From Farysia itapuensis (Eukaryota; Basidiomycota; Ustilaginomycetes; Ustilaginales; Ustilaginaceae): a stretch of DNA of 64,000 nt. The translations under genes and the position numbers were made by a program. Of the stretch, positions 46,801 through 55,221 are shown piece by piece; within the stretch, counting starts at the first letter, position 1, and each line of letters begins with the position of its first letter. The notes beneath the pieces were generated by a model. That model worked only from the letters and a program-made list of their open reading frames with translations, made no database searches and was not told the DNA's origin. The stretch lies in the NCBI GenBank assembly GCA_023212645.1, contig JALBYC010000004.1, positions 186,001 to 250,000 on the forward strand, given 5' to 3'.

Positions 46801-48576
46801 AAGGACCTGGTCTGGATTGGTGTCGGGTGCGTCAGCAGCGTGCTTGAACTGCAAAGTCCAGCATCGCGGAACGACTTTTGCAGGATGCTGGCGCAAGAAG
46901 GCCTACTTGACCCGCTGTCGTCCGCTCTGCAAAGCGTACTTGAGGACTCCGAGGACGACTATGCTATCGAGGCGCGTGCAAATATTCTCCAGATTTTCCT
47001 CATCTACTCCCAGTCCGATAGCTTCTTGAAGAAGCAAGTCGCCACCAGAAGCGTTTTGCGCAAAATTCTGCAAATAGCACCAAAGCTAGAGCCAGAGTCT
47101 TTGACGTTGATGCTCAAGATTGTCAAAAACCTCTCGATGTCACCTACCATTCTGGACGAGATGCAGAACGCCAACACAATCGAGATTCTCACAGATATCC
47201 TAGCGCAGCATCATTCTGGCCCACACGGGACAGAGATGGCAAATCAGGTGCTCAACACCATGTACAACATGTGCAGGCTGTCAAAGTCGAGACAGGAGGA
47301 AGCTGCCCAGGCTGGTATCATCCCACAACTCTTGCGCGTAGCACGGACAAATTCACCCTTGCGACAATTTGCCCTGCCCATCCTATGCGATCTGGCCCAT
47401 GCAGGCAAAGCGACACGCAAATTGTTCTGGCAGCACAAGGGGTTGAACTTTTACCTGAAGCTGCTTGAAGATCCATATTGGCAGGTCTCGGCACTCGAGA
47501 GCGTGCTGGTCTGGCTGCAAGACGAGACTGCGAGGGTGGAAGAAGTGCTCCTTCAGCCCACATCGATTGAGGCACTGGTCTGCCTTTTTGCAACGAGCAA
47601 AGCAAACACCTTTGAAAACCTACTGGAACCGCTGCTCAAGATCTGTCGCCTGTCGAATGGCGTCGTATTGAGCATGTCTCGCAACGCAATCTTTGTCAAA
47701 AAGCTCGTCGACCGCCTTTCCCACTCAAAAGCGGTGGTGCGACTGAACCTGCTGCGAATTACGAAGATGATCTGCGATTTAGCGACAGACAGCGAAGCGC
47801 CGGTAGAAGCGCAATCAAAGCTGTACGAGCTGGTTGACAAACTTAGCAGACAAGATGGAGCGGTACTAGTGCGCGAGTTAGCGCGCGAAATTCTCGCGCA
47901 AAGAAACGTGGAAAAGGAAACGCGAACGGTACGACGCAGCGTGTCTGCCACGCACATTAGCGGAGATGCTAGAGCTGAGAGTCGCAGAAGCGGCACAATG
48001 TCACCTCCTCCGCTGCCAACGCAATTGGCAGGAGCTCGAGCATCGACACCCTATCGCCGCAAGATCTCGGGCGGTGGCATAGACAGTGCCGACAATTCGG
48101 CCAATATCGCCCACAACATCCTGCACGAACGCTCAGCGACGGGCGCGTTCTCCCCAACGTCGTCGATATCGACTGCTCGCAGTGCGGCCATGCGCAATTT
48201 GGTAGGCAAGCTGAGTCAACCTCGACGAAGCATTACCCCTAATCGCGACTACGTGCCCACCATCGATCCCTCTGCTACTGGGATACTGAGTAGCTCGCCA
48301 CGCATGCCCTTGGACCAGCTTCCACTCAATCAGGAGTCAAAATCTTCCCAGCGCGATCTAGCTGCTCAGAAGAGCGCGGCACGAAGACCATCTGTTGACA
48401 ATCTGCGACAGCGAAGGAGCATCTCGCAAGAGCTCATGGAACAGAGTCGTTCCACACCCTTGCCAACAATGCAGAATTTGGATGCTAAGGACAACGACCG
48501 CACCATGCGACCTCCGTCGAGGCGTCCTGTTCCATCATTACCCCCGAGTCATCGCTACCCTTCATCCCAAGAATAA
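43897..48576 (+). CDS. SepH/Cdc7-type septation initiation network protein kinase
   Basis: 1559 aa from ATG 43897. A serine/threonine kinase domain of about 138-387 has the glycine loop LGRGAFGSVYRG, VAVK, HRDIKGANI, ADFGVA and the activation-segment end GSPYWMAPEV, an STE/MAP4K-like spelling. After an Asp/Ser-rich linker (about 400-800) comes a region of about 820-1350 made of repeated helices (LIQLLEATKDRELATRLLGI, LNTMYNMCRL, LRQFALPILCDLAHAGKA) that looks like ARM repeats. The tail is basic and Ser/Pro-rich. Kinase plus C-terminal armadillo-like repeats in one chain is the architecture of S. pombe Cdc7 and Aspergillus SepH, which act at spindle pole bodies to trigger septation. All catalytic motifs are intact. 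Confidence 0.9.
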   Translation: MHSPIPALTAPRPEAIRDNLSYSDTPATPPYAAETSSSRSSVTFPHQTVLASSTAATNMPLLDQRRRSAPIVHPAMQQHPHMPDKMQRARIASISEHSNAQSQASTTAPHMLQQRSPSDPAQGARQAGPSSATLGHYQLGDCLGRGAFGSVYRGLNWTTGETVAVKQIQLGKIPKSELGEIMSEIDLLKNLKHPNIVKYKGSEKTKDFLYIILEYCENGSLHHICKRFGKFPEGLVSVYISQVLQGLIYLHDQGVIHRDIKGANILTTKDGSVKLADFGVATKTGAMSDYAVVGSPYWMAPEVIDQSGATTASDIWSVGCVVVELLQGKPPYHFLAPMPALFRIVQDDCPPLPEGASPVVKDFLLHCFQKDANLRVSARKLLRHPWMVSARKQLEQLKSGGSVRLGDAIKTTHEEAVKSVREWNQALEKPPKPAVVRSVEAETVRASLQPSLRRVTGTIADMSTAKPLPRKGRTGSRPTLPADFSPPPATRSNRPAVRTSSQLACTDNSPVADSTPSLRPEKPASSARSNGITGVVVPLAGAAPATSLMDQRTKLANLQKAEKQTDTWDDDFEEGITNTKIAALERGSTPDIDADSATKSEIDGQAAAQLFDARTIRPTSSSKPKESSSAQVKSKKDVRDVLADFSANDDDDYSDIIADEDDVQLGQRIQNLHMQNSVGKRLFHPDDLRRVSNGAVKEAFPRPSDRRSLSSSEAVHSSPQSSLQTELDQRRKQMRRALGKYSEDHSAEDYSDLFDKAEADEKIGGAFGSGSKLQLSARLSNRSWLRDDEADEDDPFAEVDEGLNAEADLEANVARDQHARMCTFVTDLVESLDPHASEDDLLQVCEDIDEILTEMPEMKAQLLSSHGALALIQLLEATKDRELATRLLGILNLIIFEDPEAQESLCLIGAIPVVMTFTSKKWPHDLRLEAAHFVFAMCSTSRLTLQFVLSCRGLRTLVSLIDEDYHEQKDLVWIGVGCVSSVLELQSPASRNDFCRMLAQEGLLDPLSSALQSVLEDSEDDYAIEARANILQIFLIYSQSDSFLKKQVATRSVLRKILQIAPKLEPESLTLMLKIVKNLSMSPTILDEMQNANTIEILTDILAQHHSGPHGTEMANQVLNTMYNMCRLSKSRQEEAAQAGIIPQLLRVARTNSPLRQFALPILCDLAHAGKATRKLFWQHKGLNFYLKLLEDPYWQVSALESVLVWLQDETARVEEVLLQPTSIEALVCLFATSKANTFENLLEPLLKICRLSNGVVLSMSRNAIFVKKLVDRLSHSKAVVRLNLLRITKMICDLATDSEAPVEAQSKLYELVDKLSRQDGAVLVRELAREILAQRNVEKETRTVRRSVSATHISGDARAESRRSGTMSPPPLPTQLAGARASTPYRRKISGGGIDSADNSANIAHNILHERSATGAFSPTSSISTARSAAMRNLVGKLSQPRRSITPNRDYVPTIDPSATGILSSSPRMPLDQLPLNQESKSSQRDLAAQKSAARRPSVDNLRQRRSISQELMEQSRSTPLPTMQNLDAKDNDRTMRPPSRRPVPSLPPSHRYPSSQE

Positions 48577-48700
48577 GCTTGTGCTCCAGGCAGTCGGGCG
48601 TCACTTTGATCAACACATAGCTTTTTGGATATCGGAGATCCTAGACAGACTTGTGGAAGATTAGATTTGCGTGAAATTTGACATAGTTGCTGGAGGTTCT
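48577..48700. other. Convergent intergenic region
   Basis: 124 bases between the kinase stop and the stop of the small mitochondrial protein gene. Nothing recognised. Confidence 0.4.
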
Positions 48701-49247
48701 TTACTTGTGCAGAAGTGTCGAATGAGTTCCAGGACCGGTAAGGTTTCCGTCTGCATCTCGTTCGCCTGAGGCAAGTTGCTGAGCGGCGTGGTGCTTGCTG
48801 CCCTGGAGCTTGTTAGTGCCTTCTGGGCCGACACCGATGTTTGCTTTCCTGTGGTCTCGGTTCTGGTGGCCAAGGAACCACCAACCGATGAATGCGACCA
48901 TGAGTGCCACTGAGGGGACTAGCACTCGGAGTGTGGAGCCACTGCGGGAAGTACCAATCTGAGGGGTTGGCTCGGCTCCTGAAAGAACCCAGGCTAACGT
49001 CAGTTATGCGAACGCCTCACAATGCATCGACCAGCTTTGCGACACTACACGTACCTTCGACTGGGCCTTTAGCTTGGTCTTCTCTGTGTCCAGAGGCGGT
49101 GTCGGGTCGAGCCGAAGCTAAGCGTGGGGAAGTGTTGAATGACGCAGCCATGCTTGGTAACGGTCTGGCTGCATATAGCCCCGGTTGCGCAATGCTAGGA
49201 CGGACGACGCTGCGGAACAGCAGCTTGGACGCCTGATGGGCAATCAT
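48701..49247 (-). CDS. Small mitochondrial single-pass membrane protein, two exons, function unknown
   Basis: Exon 1 is 49247-49055, the intron is 49054-48979 (GTACGT, TAACTGAC branch region, acceptor TTTCAG, 76 nt) and exon 2 is 48978-48701. The join is phase 1 (G|GA) and gives 156 aa. The N terminus MIAHQASKLLFRSVVRPS is basic, hydroxylated and lacks acids for over 45 residues, as in mitochondrial presequences. One membrane helix (LRVLVPSVALMVAFIGWWFLG) follows shortly after the splice junction. The C-terminal part is polar with many Gly, His and Asn. I do not recognise the family. The open frame on both sides of clean splice signals and the presequence-helix layout support a real gene. It lies 550 bases from NDUFV1 in the same direction. 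Confidence 0.75.
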
Positions 49248-49798
49248 ATTGGTTGAGGTATGGAAGAGTTGTAAGTGCTCGAGTTGCTAAATGCTGATGA
49301 AGAGGACGTAAGTTGCGATGGTGAAGCAACGAAATGTTGGTATATATGACACTCCACAGATTAACACACGAGTCATGCGGCCAGCCGGATATAGCCTCGA
49401 CTAAGCCCAGTACGTATGGTGCAACATGTTCATGCGTGAGAACGATTACATAGGCCAACCGACTGGCCGTCCAACAACGTCAGACCCTCCTGCATAATGT
49501 GTCTATTAGACAATTCACCGTGGGGAGAAAGAGGACGTGCGCGCGACGCCTCCACTCGGACGCTAATTTGGTCCGCACAGCTGCACCTTTGGTTGCCGAC
49601 GATTTGTCATCTGACGTGTCGCCCTAAAACCTCCCCACGCGCTGTCTCGAAGCGAGCGAGCTGGCAGCCTGGCACGTCATGCCTGTGCACCTGATCAGCG
49701 ACCCTCTCTTGCGGCTGTTTCATCCAAAGAATCAAGCTTTGCACACAGCATGCTTGCAATGGCAATAGATCGGATTAACTAGCGAGTGTGAGAACAAG
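49248..49798. other. Intergenic, NDUFV1 3' end to small mitochondrial gene promoter
   Basis: 551 bases. No ORF, RNA gene or repeat recognised; contains the leftward promoter of the 156-aa protein gene. Confidence 0.45.
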
Positions 49799-51401
49799 CT
49801 ACTGAGCTGGGCCGAGCTGCTTAACGGGGAGGGGGGTGCCCATGTTGGCTGGGAAAGCAAGTTCAGGGTCCATGTCCCTCAATCGTCGACCGCCGATGAG
49901 GACGGTGCCATTCTTCTCTTGGTAGAGGCGCATCCTCTCTTCAATCTCCGGTCGGAACCAGCGGAGCAAACCTTGGATAGGCCAGGCGGCAGCGTCTGCA
50001 AGCGCACAGATTGTGTGGCCCTCCATTTGCTTTGTCAACTCGTAGATCATGTCGATCTCTCGGTTGTTGCCTCGTCCCTCCTCGAAACGCTCCATCATGT
50101 TGGCGAGCCAGGTGGTGCCCTCGCGGCAAGGTGTGCATTGACCGCACGATTCGTGCTTGTAGAACTTAGCGAAACGAGAAATCGCTTGAACAACATCGGT
50201 CGACTTGTCCATGACGATGACTGCACCTGTTCCGAGCGAAGACTGGTTTTCACGAAGGGAGTCAAAGTCCATCAAGACTTCTTCGCACTTGTGCTTGGGC
50301 AGGATTGGGACGGACGAGCCGCCGGGAACAATGCCGAGTACGTTGTCCCAACCACCACGAACACCTCCACAGTGACGCTCAATAAGCTCCTTGAGAGGGA
50401 TTGACATCTCTTCTTCAACAACGCAAGGGTTGTTGACATGACCGGAAATAGCAAAGAGCTTGGTGCCTTGGTTCTTCTCCCGACCGAAACCGGCAAACCA
50501 CGCGGGGCCACGTCGGATGATGGTGGGCGCCGCAGCTACAGTCTCGACGTTGGCCACGGTAGTGGGGCATCCAAATACACCGACATCAGCCGGGAACGGG
50601 GGCTTCAATCTGGGCTTGCCTTGTTTACCCTCGAGCGACTCGATAAGCGCAGTTTCCTCGCCACAGATGTAGGCACCGGCACCCTTGTGCACGTAAACGT
50701 CAAAGTCGTAACCGGATCCACAAGCGTTTTTGCCAATAAGACCATCAGCGTAGGCCTCTTTGATAGCGTGTTGGAGATGCGCAACTTCGAGGTAGAACTC
50801 TCCTCGAACGTAGATGTAGGCAGCGTTGGCGTTCATAGCACGACCGGCCACCAGACAGCCTTCGATCAGCTTGTGTGGGTCGCCTCGCATGATCTCTCTG
50901 TCTTTGCAAGTTCCGGGCTCACCCTCATCGGCGTTGATGACGAGGTAGCGAGGGCGCGGATCCTTCTCCCAACCAGGCTTGTTCATGAACGACCACTTGA
51001 GGCCAGAGGGAAACCCGGCACCACCACGTCCACGCATGCCTGATTCCTTCATCTGTCCAATGATCCAGTCATGTCCTTTGAGAAGGATGTCCTTCGTGCG
51101 GTGCCAGTCACCGCGAGATTTAGCGCCCTTCAGTCCGTGATCGTGGCGCATGTAGGCATTCTGAAAGATGCGGTCCTGGTCTCGGAGACCGCCAAAGGAG
51201 CGTACAGGGGTGTCGGTGACAGTGGCGAGTCCTCGAGCCTGAGACGGTGTAGCAGAGGCAACTCTGGCAACCTGTCTAAGGCTTCCCGAGGAGCGGGCCG
51301 TATTTCGAGCAACAAGACCTGAAGGCGAGACAGGTTTGGTCAGCGTGCGCTATGACATTTCTGAACACGGCCTTAGTGTTGCACTTACTTGCTCGCTGCA
51401 T
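49799..51401 (-). CDS. NDUFV1: NADH dehydrogenase flavoprotein 1 (complex I 51-kDa subunit), two exons
   Basis: Complex I subunit in the matrix arm that binds NADH, FMN and the N3 iron-sulfur cluster. Exon 1 is only 13 nt (51401-51389, MQRA plus one base). The intron is 51388-51319 (GTAAGT...TTCAG, 70 nt) and exon 2 is 51318-49799. The total is 510 aa. Splicing supplies the presequence ([20 protein letters not shown] ...) and the conserved lead-in [20 protein letters not shown]. Motifs: the FMN/NADH glycine loop [10 protein letters not shown], the segment [16 protein letters not shown], and the 4Fe-4S ligands C396, C399, C402 ([11 protein letters not shown]) and C442 ([12 protein letters not shown]). 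All are intact. Reading only from the internal ATG at 51151 would lose the presequence and 60 residues. The orthologue is called NUO51 in Neurospora. Confidence 0.94.
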
Positions 51402-51970
51402 GTTGGAGGGCATACAAGTTTGTACAGTATGGTAGGGAAGGTGTTCTCAAATGGACGATGGCGACGAGAATGGGTGGCTAATATCACCTGCAAAGGTAGG
51501 GCATTGAAATACAATTGGGGGTTTTCAGCGTATCTCGTAATCAATTGGTCCAGATGACCAAAGCAGTTGTATTCAACCAAGTCGCAGACGCCTTTGATTT
51601 CTAATCAAGTTCTTCGCAAAATCGGAACCGCAAAAGTGGGACGAACTGTTAGACCCCGTTTTCATTGTTCTGAACTTCGAACTTCGAACTTCTGACTAGC
51701 TGATCTCCGCAACCATACACTAGATGGACTAGGACCTGCGGACTCTAGACAAATATAGGACTATGCGTATAGATATGTTGGGGATCCGAGCGGATTTGAA
51801 CGAAGCTGACTCTCTCGGCACTGAAGCATCGAACGTGAAAAATTCAGACATGAGTACAAATTACACAAGCTCAGCTGTGAAGTGCTGGCATGCGGACTAT
51901 ATACGTGGCTAAGCGACGAAGGCTCATAAGTGGTCTCTACGCAGAGCGTGGACGTTGCGGCTGGAAATTT
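51402..51970. other. Intergenic, TIM8 3' end to NDUFV1 promoter
   Basis: 569 bases. A threefold GAACTTC direct repeat sits at 51672-51692. A GGATTTGAAC string at about 51792 resembles a tRNA B-box, but no cloverleaf can be drawn around it. Otherwise nothing. Confidence 0.5.
51672..51692. repeat. Three tandem GAACTTC heptamers
   Basis: Short perfect direct repeat (3 x 7 bases) in the intergenic region upstream of NDUFV1. Contains TTCGAA dyads at each junction. Role unknown. Confidence 0.8.
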
Positions 51971-52485
51971 TTACGACGTTCGCGCCATACTCTGTTCACC
52001 TTGTAGTTTCTTGAGCTGTAAGACGAAAGTTGAAGTGGTGCCGTCAGAAAAAGCAAAAGTGGGGCCAAGACTGCTCTGTATAGCACTTACAAGCAACATG
52101 CTGGAGTCCATGAATCTGAAAGGACATCGAGTAAGTCAAGTGCAAGACATGTTAGCATGCGTCTACGGGTACCAGGCAGGACGATAGAATGATTGAAACC
52201 TACCTTCCGACACAATTGCTGAGACACGCTTCTTCGCCTCGACCGAAGCTCGTGCCGATACTAGACTTGATGCACTGGTCCCAGCATCTGCCTGTATGTG
52301 TGTGGATAGCCTCTTGCACTCGTGCTTTAGCCTTCTCTGACTCAATGAACGTTCGCAGTTCTGAAAGATGGAAGCGGGGAGGACCGGATCAGCAAAGGGT
52401 CATGGTCACGCGATGGTCTCCGTAATAATTGCAACAGCGCTTACGAACCTTTCTCGTCTGCTTCTCCCAATCCTAGTCCAGACAT
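51971..52485 (-). CDS. TIM8: TIM8, small Tim chaperone of the mitochondrial intermembrane space, four exons
   Basis: Exons are 52485-52449, 52360-52204, 52115-52091 (25 nt) and 52015-51971. Introns are 88, 88 and 75 nt, with donors GTTCGT, GTAGGT and GTAAGT and acceptors TTTCAG, TTTCAG and TTACAG. Phases 1, 2 and 0 all rejoin, giving 87 aa, normal for Tim8. The twin CX3C motifs are exact: C38-x3-C42 (CWDQC) and C58-x3-C62 (CLSNC), 15 residues apart, followed by VGRFMDSS as in Tim8. Tim8-Tim13 escorts hydrophobic precursors such as Tim23 across the intermembrane space. The GTTCGT donor is weak but the only one that keeps the frame. An in-frame upstream ATG (52591) followed by a possible intron (52549-52486) could add 14 residues; I prefer the shorter form. 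Confidence 0.9.
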
Positions 52486-52707
52486 CTTGAATATATGTAG
52501 ACTGCTTGTTGTGACAGGAAGTGTGGTGCGTGGAATGACCATAACCTACCTCGAGCTTCAAAAAAGTGACATCTTCTTCCGGATTTGTCATGCTTAGTCA
52601 CATCAAGTAGGGTCCACAGCAAAAAAAGTTCGCGTGCCAAAATTTCGTGAAGCTGAATTCTTCTTCTGTTGCTGGATCGCAAAGCATCAGAAGATCAGGT
52701 GCTAGAC
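52486..52707. promoter_or_regulatory. Compact divergent promoter TIM8 / Nop6-like gene
   Basis: Only 222 bases separate the two start codons, so both promoters overlap. A possible TIM8 5'-UTR intron (donor GTAGGT at 52549-52544) lies inside it. Confidence 0.45.
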
Positions 52708-53823
52708 ATGCCAGCGTCAACGTTGACCAAGAAGCAGCAGAAGGCTGCTAATTGGAAGGATAGCAAGGGAAAAAAGGCAGAGACAGAGCCTGTTGCGCAG
52801 ATCAACGAAGCAGTCCCTGCTGCAACTGCTTCCACCGATAGTGTCGAGCAGGTCAAGCCGACGACCGCTACCAGCAAGCAAGTAGATGCCGACACAGATA
52901 CAGCAGAGACGCTAAAGCCGGAAAAACGGAATAAAAAGCGCAAGCGCCTTGCTGAGGAAGCACTGGCAGCTGCTGCAAATCCTGGTGATGACTCTAAGCA
53001 TACCGAGGCTAAGACAACGGAAGTCAAGTCGAGCAAGAGTACGAGCAAGAAGCCAAGAAGTTCATCGAAGCCAAACGCCGCCGCAGCTCCTGCAAAGAAG
53101 ACCACGTTTGGCGATGACGGCCAGGTAGCTTCCGAAACAGCCGTAGAAGCGTCAAACCCAGCAGCTGCTGAAGATAGCGCTGCCTACAAGGATGCAAAGT
53201 TCATCTTGTTTGTCGGAAACATGTCATTTGACACTTCGAAGGACACGATATCAAAACACTTTGGTCAGACGTGTGGCGAAACGCCGTCTGTGAGGCTGCT
53301 TACGAGCAAGGCGAACCCCAGTGCTTTGGCCAAGCTACCAGCCAGTAAACGCAAAAGTATCGCCAAGGGGAAAGCCAAAGATCCCTCTGTGGCTCAGAGC
53401 AAAGGCTGCGCCTTTGTAGAGTTCAAGTCCTCTCACGCCCTCAAGAAGGCATTGCAATTTCATCATACCATGCTGGATGGCCGCAAGATCAATGTCGAGC
53501 TGACTGCAGGAGGCGGTGGCAAGACAGACGCCAGAATGGAGAAGATCAAGAAGAAGAACGCCGAGCTAGAAAAGGAACGGGCTAAACTTCACGGCAAGTA
53601 CGTTGCGCCCAAGACGGAGGCCCGCAAGGCAGCCAGCGCTGGTAAGGAGGGCGGATCCACAGCACGCCCGGACAAGCGCGTCAAGGTGGACAAACCAAAG
53701 GAGGCCGAAGAGCAAGGCGCAGCGCAATGGGGAAAGACCACGGACGCACGGAGCAAAGAAAGGAAGCTGCCACGCTTCATGGCTACTGGCAGCAACGCCG
53801 TCAGAGTTGCCCCCACGTCATGA
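52708..53823 (+). CDS. Nop6-like RRM protein, putative ribosome biogenesis factor
   Basis: 371 aa from ATG 52708 (a TTG-led extension is ignored). The N-terminal 150 residues are Lys/Ala/Thr-rich with bipartite basic clusters (KRNKKRKR), a likely nucleolar signal. One RNA-recognition motif spans about 165-270: RNP2-like FILFVGNMSF and RNP1-like SKGCAFVEFK, with a long basic insert between (ALAKLPASKRKSIAKGKAKD). A Lys-rich coiled region and a disordered tail follow, ending in RFMATGSNAV. A single RRM with an insert, flanked by Lys-rich arms, resembles yeast Nop6, a 40S assembly factor. Orthology is likely but not proven from motifs alone. Divergent from TIM8. Confidence 0.82.
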   Translation: MPASTLTKKQQKAANWKDSKGKKAETEPVAQINEAVPAATASTDSVEQVKPTTATSKQVDADTDTAETLKPEKRNKKRKRLAEEALAAAANPGDDSKHTEAKTTEVKSSKSTSKKPRSSSKPNAAAAPAKKTTFGDDGQVASETAVEASNPAAAEDSAAYKDAKFILFVGNMSFDTSKDTISKHFGQTCGETPSVRLLTSKANPSALAKLPASKRKSIAKGKAKDPSVAQSKGCAFVEFKSSHALKKALQFHHTMLDGRKINVELTAGGGGKTDARMEKIKKKNAELEKERAKLHGKYVAPKTEARKAASAGKEGGSTARPDKRVKVDKPKEAEEQGAAQWGKTTDARSKERKLPRFMATGSNAVRVAPTS

Positions 53824-53934
53824 CGGAATGTCTCCACCTGCAATACACAATCCTTATACCAACGCATCTCGACACGCACACATGTTTTTCAGATAAGCAG
53901 CGATAAAGTAGGTGAAACAGATTCAAGCATGGTG
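53824..53934. other. Convergent intergenic region
   Basis: 111 bases between two stops; nothing recognised. Confidence 0.4.
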
Positions 53935-54924
53935 TTAAGCAGTGGTGGACGAAGCGCTCGCAGTGTTGCTGACCCACAAACAATGTCCGTTGTGCGGAGC
54001 TTTGAACTTGCCGTCTTTTGACTCGCAGTCAGCCTTAAACGCGTTCAGACTGTCGTCCCGGGCAGTCTCAAAATCAAGTCGGCAGTGACCGTACGTGTAG
54101 GTGGACGCAGAAGACCACCAATTCTGACACGTTGCCTTAGTCTGATCGTCGACAATCATGTTGGCCGGGTCTTGGTCTGAGCCATCACCCTTCGCACTTT
54201 CAACAGTCGAATAGCCTTTGAGCGATTGAGGATGCGTGATGCTCGATACAATCTTGGCGCACTGTTCGAGGAATTTGAGATTAGTCACTTTGCGTTGTTG
54301 GCATTTGTAGTTCTGCGGCACGATGATAGGACTCGAGCTTTTGTGGCAGCATCCGAGACTCTGAGAGATGGAGTAGTCCACAAGGGCATAATTGAAGCTT
54401 CCTTTGGTCACGAAGCCAGTGTCCGAGTTTGTCTGCTTGTTCAGGGCAGCAGGGCCGGGTATGGCTGGCGCACTGGCGGTCTCACCAATGCCAGGAGGAG
54501 GAGGAACAGCTTGGGTATCAGGCTTGTAGTCGCTCCGATAGTTGTCAAAGTTGGGACAGGTGTTGCCGTCGACCGACACTACGCGTCCCTTCTGTTGGAC
54601 ACACAAGTCCTGGAACACCTTGATCGAGTCGGTAGGCTTGACTTCGCGCAGGGTGAAGCAGTAAGAGTTACCGACCGTGCGAGCACCCGGCACGTTGCCA
54701 GTGGCAAACACCTGGTACTCTGCACACCAGTACTGAGGCGTCTCGGTGTAGGCATAAGGCACGCCCATGCAACAAGCAATATCAACATCCTTGCCATTGC
54801 TGGTCAGAATCGCGTTGAACTCTTTCGGCGTGGCCACATTAGGGTTCTTTACTCCATCGTCAGCCCGGACGAAGCCCAAGAGGCACGCTGCCATCCCAAT
54901 GCGAAGGAAGACCGCTTTCTGCAT
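53935..54924 (-). CDS. Secreted cysteine-rich protein with two related halves, function unknown
   Basis: 329 aa from ATG 54924 (MQKAVFLRIG). A signal peptide with a hydrophobic core IGMAACLLGFVRA ends near residue 22. The mature protein has 14 cysteines in two blocks joined by a Pro/Ala-rich linker (VPPPPGIGETASAPAIPGP). Block 1 reads CC-x14-C-x21-C-x18-C-x14-C. Block 2 reads CC-x14-C, then two extra cysteines, then C-x18-C-x14-C. The identical spacings, plus matching residues (PQ before the third Cys, DS and F inside x18, DG or HNG before the last Cys), point to an internal duplication. No membrane helix or GPI signal is visible at the C terminus (it ends ASASSTTA). It is likely an extracellular, disulfide-rich protein; a wall protein or plant-facing effector is possible but unsupported. 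I recognise no named family. Confidence 0.8.
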   Translation of the reverse strand: MQKAVFLRIGMAACLLGFVRADDGVKNPNVATPKEFNAILTSNGKDVDIACCMGVPYAYTETPQYWCAEYQVFATGNVPGARTVGNSYCFTLREVKPTDSIKVFQDLCVQQKGRVVSVDGNTCPNFDNYRSDYKPDTQAVPPPPGIGETASAPAIPGPAALNKQTNSDTGFVTKGSFNYALVDYSISQSLGCCHKSSSPIIVPQNYKCQQRKVTNLKFLEQCAKIVSSITHPQSLKGYSTVESAKGDGSDQDPANMIVDDQTKATCQNWWSSASTYTYGHCRLDFETARDDSLNAFKADCESKDGKFKAPHNGHCLWVSNTASASSTTA

Positions 54925-55221
54925 CCCTGGACTGTGAAGGATTCGCCAGCGATGAGTTGAAAGGCAGAAGAAGATTGGAGCAAACTGCGAACGATGCGTG
55001 TTGATTTTGCAAATGTGGGTCGTGTCCTCACAACACATCAGATGAAGTTACAGCCAGCAACGCACAGAGTGAACGCAAAACTTCATTTGACCTCCCCTGG
55101 CAACGTGGCAAGCAAGCTGAACATCAATTATCATAGATTTTGGGATCACTCCGTTATGTCGACGTGTGACGCGTGACGTGTGACAATTACAACGTGATGC
55201 AAAGAAGGTGCTAAGGAAGAG
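54925..55221. other. Intergenic, NPL4 3' end to secreted-protein promoter
   Basis: 297 bases; leftward promoter of the secreted protein. The GTGTGACGCGTGACGTGTGACA stretch near 55160-55184 is a short imperfect GTGACGC repeat. Nothing else. Confidence 0.45.

Noticed and set aside
51785..51830. Possible tRNA gene around a GGATTTGAAC string
   Set aside because: The string resembles the complement of a B-box, but no T-stem, acceptor stem or A-box can be paired around it.
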